Assembly (NCBI GenBank): GCA_964448015.1
Contig: CAYUUV010000007.1
Location: 1 to 35,089, forward strand
Length of the DNA stretch: 35,089 nucleotides
DNA from: JACKGS01 sp964448015
GTDB lineage: Bacteria > Patescibacteriota > Saccharimonadia > Saccharimonadales > UBA7683
Direction of reading: 5' to 3'
A model generated the notes under the pieces. It had not been told where the DNA came from. It searched no databases and saw only the letters and a list, made by a program, of their open reading frames with translations. A program made the translations under genes and the position numbers. Within the stretch, counting starts at the first letter, position 1, and each line of letters begins with the position of its first letter. Positions 29,151-35,089 of this stretch are shown in pieces.

Positions 29151-29603
29151 TTATCCTATCAAGCCGCCGTTATAAACAAAACTGTAGACCATCTTGTTAT
29201 GAACATGGATCTCCTCGACTCCGGATAATTTCTTTATGATTCCAGACCCTTTACATGAATATGTAAAGTTCGAATAATCCCGCTGAATATCTTTGTATAT
29301 CCTCGTAGAGTCCCATAGATCAATCAAAGCCTTCCGTAGTAATGTATCTGCCCGCTCTTCGGTCATCTGTGAAAAATCACCAAAGTACGACATTGACCAC
29401 ACCGGCTTACCCTTGTAGTACATCACTTCTATACCTGAGAAAATACCATTACCTGTGTAGTAGATATCTCTATATAAGAACTCTTTATTCTGATACTCGT
29501 ACTGAACTGAGTCTGGTAATAATGGGTCGAGACGACCAGCTGCAACCGCATAAGTCTGACTTCTTGCCTTTAGCAGAAATGCTTCCAAGTTCTCTGTTCT
29601 CAT
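29151..29603 (-). CDS. DUF5680-type protein
   Basis: A 150-residue protein of the DUF5680 type. The recognisable part is LLKARSQTYAVAAG, then FLYRDIYYTGNGIFSGIEVMYYKGKPVWSMSYFGDF. The second half is helical then beta-rich. No cofactor motif or signal peptide. In other bacteria this domain often occurs next to or fused to small regulators; its role is unknown. ATG 29603 with AAGGAT so close that the ribosome site and start codon fall in a hairpin. The VOC gene follows after 4 nt. Confidence 0.75.
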   Translation of the reverse strand: MRTENLEAFLLKARSQTYAVAAGRLDPLLPDSVQYEYQNKEFLYRDIYYTGNGIFSGIEVMYYKGKPVWSMSYFGDFSQMTEERADTLLRKALIDLWDSTRIYKDIQRDYSNFTYSCKGSGIIKKLSGVEEIHVHNKMVYSFVYNGGLIG

Positions 29604-29623
29604 ATCCTTATTTTCAAGGATAT
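29602..29623 (-). promoter_or_regulatory. Hairpin covering the Shine-Dalgarno and start codon of the DUF5680 gene
   Basis: ATATCCTT and AAGGATAT are perfectly complementary (8 bp, 6-nt loop). On the minus strand the 3' arm holds the AAGG and the first two bases of the ATG. Read on the plus strand it is followed by TTTTT and could also be a terminator. Confidence 0.5.
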
Positions 29624-29655
29624 TTTTCCGTATTTCACAGTTTTATTAACAACAT

Positions 29656-30195
29656 CTACAAGCTAATTCTCGTGATTGCAGCCTGTAGTGGAACATATCC
29701 ACGTTTTTCATCAAAAACGTAATTACTCATATTATGACCCCCTTCTTCTAGTTCAAGAAGTACGGTAGCCGTAAACATCCCGTGCGTAAAGGAAATAGGG
29801 TATGGAAATGTATCACTTGTTAAGAGATCTATTAATCTTCGAGCTTGCCGTCTGGCTTCATCTGGAGCCCACCGCTCTTCTCTGTGTTTACGAACAATTT
29901 CAACCCCAGTCATTGTTCCTCGACTGAAGTCTGGTTCATTCAATATCGGTAAAATATCTAGTGAGGTAAAACCTGCCCTATATGCAGTTTCTTGTGGGCG
30001 CACATATTCTGACGCCGCTACTCTATCGGTATATGTTTCTGGTATCACACCATGCACCGTCATCAGTTCATCCCTTAAAGTAGCGCATTGATCCCAGCCC
30101 TTTTGAGTTAATGGAGATTCCTTATTGCCAAAAGCAGCAAACTCACCTTTATTAGCAAATGCTTGCGCGTGTCTGATCAGTAAATGTTCTGCCAT
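29656..30195 (-). CDS. Histidine phosphatase family protein
   Basis: A 179-residue phosphoglycerate mutase-like protein. The catalytic RHA motif is at R8-H9 (LLIRHAQAFAN) and the second histidine is in ISFTHGMF. E is expected near the middle and VRPQETAYRAG fits. The usual RHG is RHA here, common in the wider superfamily. Likely a small-molecule or protein phosphatase; the substrate cannot be inferred. ATG 30195 lies 6 nt after TAGAAT, so the mRNA may be leaderless. The 3' end precedes the DUF5680 gene by about 50 nt. Confidence 0.85.
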   Translation of the reverse strand: MAEHLLIRHAQAFANKGEFAAFGNKESPLTQKGWDQCATLRDELMTVHGVIPETYTDRVAASEYVRPQETAYRAGFTSLDILPILNEPDFSRGTMTGVEIVRKHREERWAPDEARRQARRLIDLLTSDTFPYPISFTHGMFTATVLLELEEGGHNMSNYVFDEKRGYVPLQAAITRISL

Positions 30196-30288
30196 ACTAT
30201 TATTCTAAACTAGTAACAATCTTTTTGGATAGTTATTAGTGCAAAGTAGTCAGCGCGCGTGAACTTATATAACTTGTATTCATCAAAG

Positions 30289-33200
30289 TTACATACGACC
30301 TGACTTGAAACGCGGTAACTCGAGATGAACTGTGGTGCCCTCTCCAACCTTACTCGTCACCGTTATGCCTCCACCCAAATAGTGCATGATGAGACTGTTG
30401 ATATACAGACTGAGACCCATTCCTTGATGGGTAAAGTCTTCGGCTGACTCAACACGACTCAGCGGCTTGAATAACAGATCGAGTTTCTCTTTTGGAATCC
30501 CTTCGCCACAGTCTTTGATGTCTATTTTTACCTTACGGCCTGCTTTTCGTGCTGAAATCACAGCTACTGTATTTGGCTTATTATGTAAAACAGCATTTTC
30601 CGCTACCGTATTCAGGACTTTCGTAAGTAAAAATTCCGGCTGCCTGATATTAAGCCTTGGCTCTGCCTTGATTGCAATTGCACCAGGTTCAGGCTGTTGA
30701 TCTCGTACCGCTTTTAATGTCTTTGCAAGGGAGATTTTGCGTACTTGCTGCTTAAGCTCGCCGCTATCTAGTTTACTGATGAGATCAAAATTATCTGTAA
30801 CCTTTTTTAATTGATCCAGACCTTCATGCAGATATTTTGCCCGTTTAGGGTCTAACTCATCTGGTATACTACGTTCAACTCGCCCAACGGCGGGTATTAA
30901 TCTTCCCACAACATCGCCAATGAATTCATTCCTCGCAGCATCCAAACTTTCTTGATGTTGCACAAGTTGCAGCTGATTATTTTTAACTATTTTGTGCTGC
31001 TGATATTGGCTGTAACTGATATAAAACAAGCTTGAAACAATTAAAGCAGCGATGAACTGAGCGCCCATATTTAAGAGAGCCGGCGAGAATCTGGTAGCTG
31101 TAAATATTAGTACATTCACACTAATCATTAACCCGAGTGTTACGCCGACTGGCAGTATGATTTTTGGATGCAAAATTGAGTACTTACTACTTGAAGCTTG
31201 CTTCGGGACTTCTGCTTCAACCTTCAGTAGATCCTCCTCAATACCTGTCACAATTTGTTCGATAGTGCTATTGAGGTCTTTTTTCGCCGAAATCAATGTC
31301 TCATACTGTGAGGGCAATGCATCGACGTCAGCAGAAATAATCGTCATTGGTGTCCGTAAATAGTGTGTCGCCAGGGTTAATAATGAGCGCTTTTCATGAT
31401 TGAGTAGCACCTGCCGACTCGCCAGATGTCTAGTTTTAAGAGCCACATAAATCTGTTGAATAATTCTTAATGAGGTCACGGCAGAAAATATGAGTAATAA
31501 TGCAATTATTACCCATGGGACGGTATTAATAATGGTCTGAGGTGCGACACCAAGTCTATTCGCCAAATTAATGATTCCTGACTCCACCGTATTAGCCGAC
31601 TCAACAACGCCCTCTTCTCGATAGACCACATTTTTTTGCTTCAAGTCCTCTTTTGCCTCTGGATCCGTTGGAGTCGCTGATGCCAGCTGCACTGTCTGCG
31701 GGAGAATAGTAATGGTGTATTCCTGGGTTGTATAACTATTGCCGTCATACACCTGTACGACGAACGTATATTTACCAGGGGCTGTTGGAATACCAGTAAT
31801 CTGCCCCTTGCCACCACCGATACCTGCCAGTTGCAGGCCTGGTGGCAACGAACCAGAAATAACCGTGAATGTTGTATTACCTCTGTACGCGTCGGCGGTT
31901 TGTATTTCAATGTACAGTGGTATGCTTTGCATATACACCGATGAATTGAATTTTGTAGTTGTAATAACAACATTTGGTGGACAGAAGTTACCAGAATCAA
32001 CGATATTCCAACCAAAGTTTGCAACGATCGTTGCTCGTGCAGCACCAGCATTACAATACCCCTTGCCAACCCATAGTTGGACGTGACTTTTCAGGGGGAG
32101 TTTTGACCAGCCTTCTAGTAAATGATCAAAGTTTGTTGGCGAAATGCCGGAATTGACCAAAAAGAAGGCGGCATCGCTGAGGTTAACGACATTCCAATCA
32201 CCGAGAGGTTGGTTGAAGGAGCTGGCGCCATAAAACATGGCAAACATATCAGTAACATTGCTGATGTTCCAGTTGCCTATGGGTTGGTTGAAGGAGGTGG
32301 CACCGTTGAACATACGATTCATTTTGGTGACGTTGGCGGTGTTCCAGTTGCCTATGGGTTGGTTGAAGGCGGGAGCATCANNNNNNNNNNNNNNNNNNNN
32401 NNNNNNNNNNNNNNNNNNNNNNNNNNNNNNNNNNNNNNNNNNNNNNNNNNNNNNNNNNNNNNNNNNNNNNNNNNNNNNNNGTGACGTTGGCGGTGTTCCA
32501 GTTGCCTATGGGTTGGTTGAAGGCGGGAGCATCAAGGAACACAGCAAACATATTCGTGACATTGCCAACATCCCAGTTGCCTATGGGTTGGTTGAAGTTT
32601 TTGGCAGACTGGAACATTCGACTCATGTCAGTAATGTTACTGGTATCCCAGTTGCCTATGGGTTGGTTGAAGGTGGTAGCGCCAAGAAACATCCAAACCA
32701 TACTAGTGACATTGCTGGTGTCCCAGTTGCCTATGGGTTGGTTGAAGGCAGGAGCATTGGCGAACAGAGCGGCCATATTGGTGACGTTACTAGTATCCCA
32801 GTTATTCAGAGGCTGATTGAAGGAGGTGGCGCCAGCGAACATACCACCTATATCAGTGACATTGCTGACGTCCCAGTTGTTGAGGGGTTGGTTTAAGGAG
32901 GTGGCGCCAGCGAACATCAAGCCTATATCCGTGAGATTAGTTAAATCTGGTACATCGACAGCAGTGACAGTCAGGTTTACTGCACCTTTGAATGCACTAT
33001 TCATAGAGGTCCATTGATTGTTACCCCACTGCTTCACTTCTAGTAATTTCTCCCTGTCGGTGGGTGCCACAGTTACATCTTGTGTTTGTATCCTCGGGAA
33101 CGTACCGGTAATTCTTACTTCGTAGTTGCCTGCTGACGGAAATGTAATAGTCGCATCACCAGTAAATAATCCACCGGTTCCGTTGTTCCCCGAGTTTCCA

Positions 33201-33481
33201 ACTTCTTCCCATGCAACATTGTAGCTATATGTCTCGCCAGAAAAAGTTGGGATGGTAATTTGATTACTAGCCGAAACCCCAGGGTTATCAGTCTTCCAAA
33301 CCGTAACAAACTCGTTTGCCAGATAAGCAGCTTCCACTGGCTTGGCACTTCCAAACATCAAAAAATAGCCTATACCAATGCTCAGGGTAAGATAAAATAT
33401 GACGCCAAGACCGCCAAAATGACGTCTCTGGCGCAGGCGCAGTGACAAGCTCTGTAGTTTTTGTTTCAGTTGTGTGTTCAT
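30289..33481 (-). CDS. DUF285/BspA-like surface-repeat protein fused to a histidine-kinase-like region
   Basis: One gene split by a scaffold gap; removing the N run and a 54-bp duplicated flank gives one frame of 1012 residues. Order: signal/TM (about 25-48); a BspA-type N-terminal domain; DUF285 repeats of 25 residues (FNQPIGNWD-type, about 185-385); an Ig-like/putative-Ig domain (about 450-545); TM1 (about 603-625); an H-box-like HYLRTPM (H655); two more TMs (about 723-775); a degenerate second dimerisation helix (RNEFIGDVVGRLIP, no histidine); and an HATPase with N-box ENA, DCGEGIP and GMGLSL. It probably senses a contact or ligand outside and signals inside. No response regulator lies nearby. 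No Shine-Dalgarno at ATG 33481. Confidence 0.85.
32381..32480. other. Scaffold gap of 100 N inside DUF285 repeats (probably artificial)
   Basis: The 54 bases before the N run (32327-32380) are identical to the 54 after it (32481-32534). Joining them keeps the frame and restores one complete 25-residue repeat. Confidence 0.85.
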
Positions 33482-33663
33482 TTTTGTAGTTTTTAGTTTT
33501 ACTACTTATGTTTAAGTTTACTCCCTCTTGATGTTGAGCACAAGATGTATTGTGCCAAAACCTGGTGGTAATAAAATTGTGTGGTCAAGGGTGGGATTAT
33601 TGTACAGATTACAGATAAGAAATGATCGAAGCTATTCACAGATTCTAGTCGCAGGGTTCCTAA

Positions 33664-33691
33664 AAATTAAAAGAGACCCGTTAAGGTCTCT
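33664..33691 (-). terminator. rRNA operon terminator
   Basis: On the minus strand AGAGACC (33685-33691) pairs with GGTCTCT (33672-33678), followed by a T-rich tail TTTTAATTTTT. It lies 11 nt past the 5S end. Confidence 0.85.
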
Positions 33692-33701
33692 CTTAATATA
33701 A

Positions 33702-33808
33702 TTCGGCGCCGTGCTACCTTCCCCGTAGAGAGTATTATCGCCGCTACTGGGCTTAGCTTCTGTGTTCGGAATGAGAACAGGCGTTTCCCCAGCGCTATGA
33801 GCACCGAA
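33702..33808 (-). rRNA. rrf: 5S ribosomal RNA
   Basis: The minus strand reads as a 5S rRNA: helix I TTCGGTGCT pairs with GGCGCCGAA at the other end; the core CCGAACACAGAAGCTAAGCC and GGGGAAACGCC are present. About 107 nt. It lies downstream of 23S in the usual order. Confidence 0.95.
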
Positions 33809-33829
33809 GCGTGCGATCTTCGCACGCAG

Positions 33830-33898
33830 AGATATGAGAAAAGAGTTATGAGCTATGAGATTAAACCTCATGACTCATGACTCATGACTCATGACTCC
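33830..33898. repeat. Inverted heptad arrays in the 5S-23S spacer (ATGAG type)
   Basis: Left arm 33830-33864: units AGATATG, AGAAAAG, AGTTATG, AGCTATG. Right arm 33866-33898: CCTCATG then three ACTCATG. The heptamer is the same as that flanking the four-helix-bundle gene. Confidence 0.75.
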
Positions 33899-33933
33899 GC
33901 GCTTGAAAAGCGCACAATCGATGATCATGATTA

Positions 33934-33963
33934 CCAGATCCTGAAACAAGCTCAGGGTACCAG
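33934..33963. repeat. Decayed GGATCC-family palindrome
   Basis: CCAGATCCTGA...TCAGGGTACCAG: stem CCTGA/TCAGG, ends resembling the family but mutated. Confidence 0.45.
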
Positions 33964-34104
33964 CAATTTTTAGTCTTAAATTGTTAAATTGGAACAAATC
34001 ATTGTGTATATAACATCAACTTCCAAGTTTGTCTTCAATGAAAATTGAAAATTGTAAACTGAAAATTAATTTTGGTATACACCAATAACTGGTCAAACAT
34101 CGAA

Positions 34105-34170
34105 TAGATTATTGGAGATTGATTATAGATTCTAGAAAACTAAAATCTAAAATCAATAATCCAAAATCTA
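34105..34170. repeat. Inverted heptad arrays next to the 23S 3' end
   Basis: Two 31-nt arms (34105-34135 and 34140-34170) complementary at 24 of 31 positions with a 4-nt loop AAAA. Units of TAGATTA and CTAAAAT type. With 33830-33898 this accounts for most of the 374-bp 5S-23S spacer; no tRNA is seen in it. Confidence 0.7.
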
Positions 34171-34184
34171 GTCAGTTGCATAAA

Positions 34185-35089
<905 letters not shown>

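Noticed and set aside
33632..33871. Protein-coding frame across the 5S gene
   Set aside because: It lies entirely within the 5S rRNA and its terminator.
33809..34184. tRNA gene in the rRNA spacer
   Set aside because: No cloverleaf or TTCGA-type T-loop; the spacer is made of repeats.

Overview
The window reads as chromosome from a streamlined bacterium, most likely a Patescibacteria (Candidate Phyla Radiation) member. Supporting signs are compact housekeeping proteins (short IF-2, short adenylate kinase, four-domain S1), a eukaryal-type IleRS, an adenosylcobalamin-dependent ribonucleotide reductase, DUF5663, DUF5680 and KGG-repeat proteins, a DUF285/BspA-type surface protein, and many mRNAs that look leaderless. 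Saccharibacteria is a reasonable guess within that radiation but is not proven here. TGA is used as a normal stop, so the code is standard. Three runs of exactly 100 N are scaffold gaps.

Layout. 1-2.9 kb: two orphan proteins with consensus promoters (the first with an ADP-ribosyltransferase-like signature), a zincin-like metallopeptidase behind a promoter carrying a CIRCE element and a palindromic operator, and a rhodanese with a related operator. 2.9-6.5 kb: ileS preceded by a coupled operon of a SET-domain fragment, a possible GyrI-like protein and a CdiA-C-terminus-like tRNA nuclease; a consensus promoter fires directly into a terminator on the opposite strand. 6.9-14 kb: thioredoxin-like protein, nrdJ, nrdR, ftsZ, ftsA. 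14.1-16.8 kb: map, adk, a four-helix-bundle (23S intervening-sequence) protein cassette, yqeY, rpsU. 16.9-21.7 kb: winged-helix regulator, phosphoribosyltransferase, then priA, def and fmt on the plus strand. 21.7-26.8 kb: orphan protein, DUF5663 protein, infB, rpsA, membrane protein. 26.9-30.2 kb: ROK protein, metallopeptidase, KGG protein, VOC protein, DUF5680 protein, histidine phosphatase. 30.3-33.5 kb: a surface-repeat protein fused to a histidine-kinase-like region. 33.7-35.1 kb: 5S rRNA and the 3' part of 23S rRNA, minus strand.

The genes serve translation (ileS, rpsU, rpsA, infB, def, fmt, map, rRNA), division (ftsA, ftsZ), DNA precursor supply and its control (nrdJ, nrdR) and replication restart (priA).

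The most unusual content is non-coding. (1) At least ten loci carry arrays with a strict 7-bp period, often as inverted pairs able to form long RNA hairpins. One pair brackets the four-helix-bundle gene and supplies its start and stop codons; one with the same heptamer sits in the 5S-23S spacer; another forms an insertion of about 170 nt at the tip of helix 79 of 23S rRNA. This suggests a mobile or formerly mobile hairpin element related to rRNA intervening sequences. (2) GGATCC/GGATGAC palindromes have stem arms that differ between copies yet stay self-complementary, two of them with an inserted hairpin in the loop. (3) Two intergenic elements share conserved ends but carry unrelated long hairpins inside.
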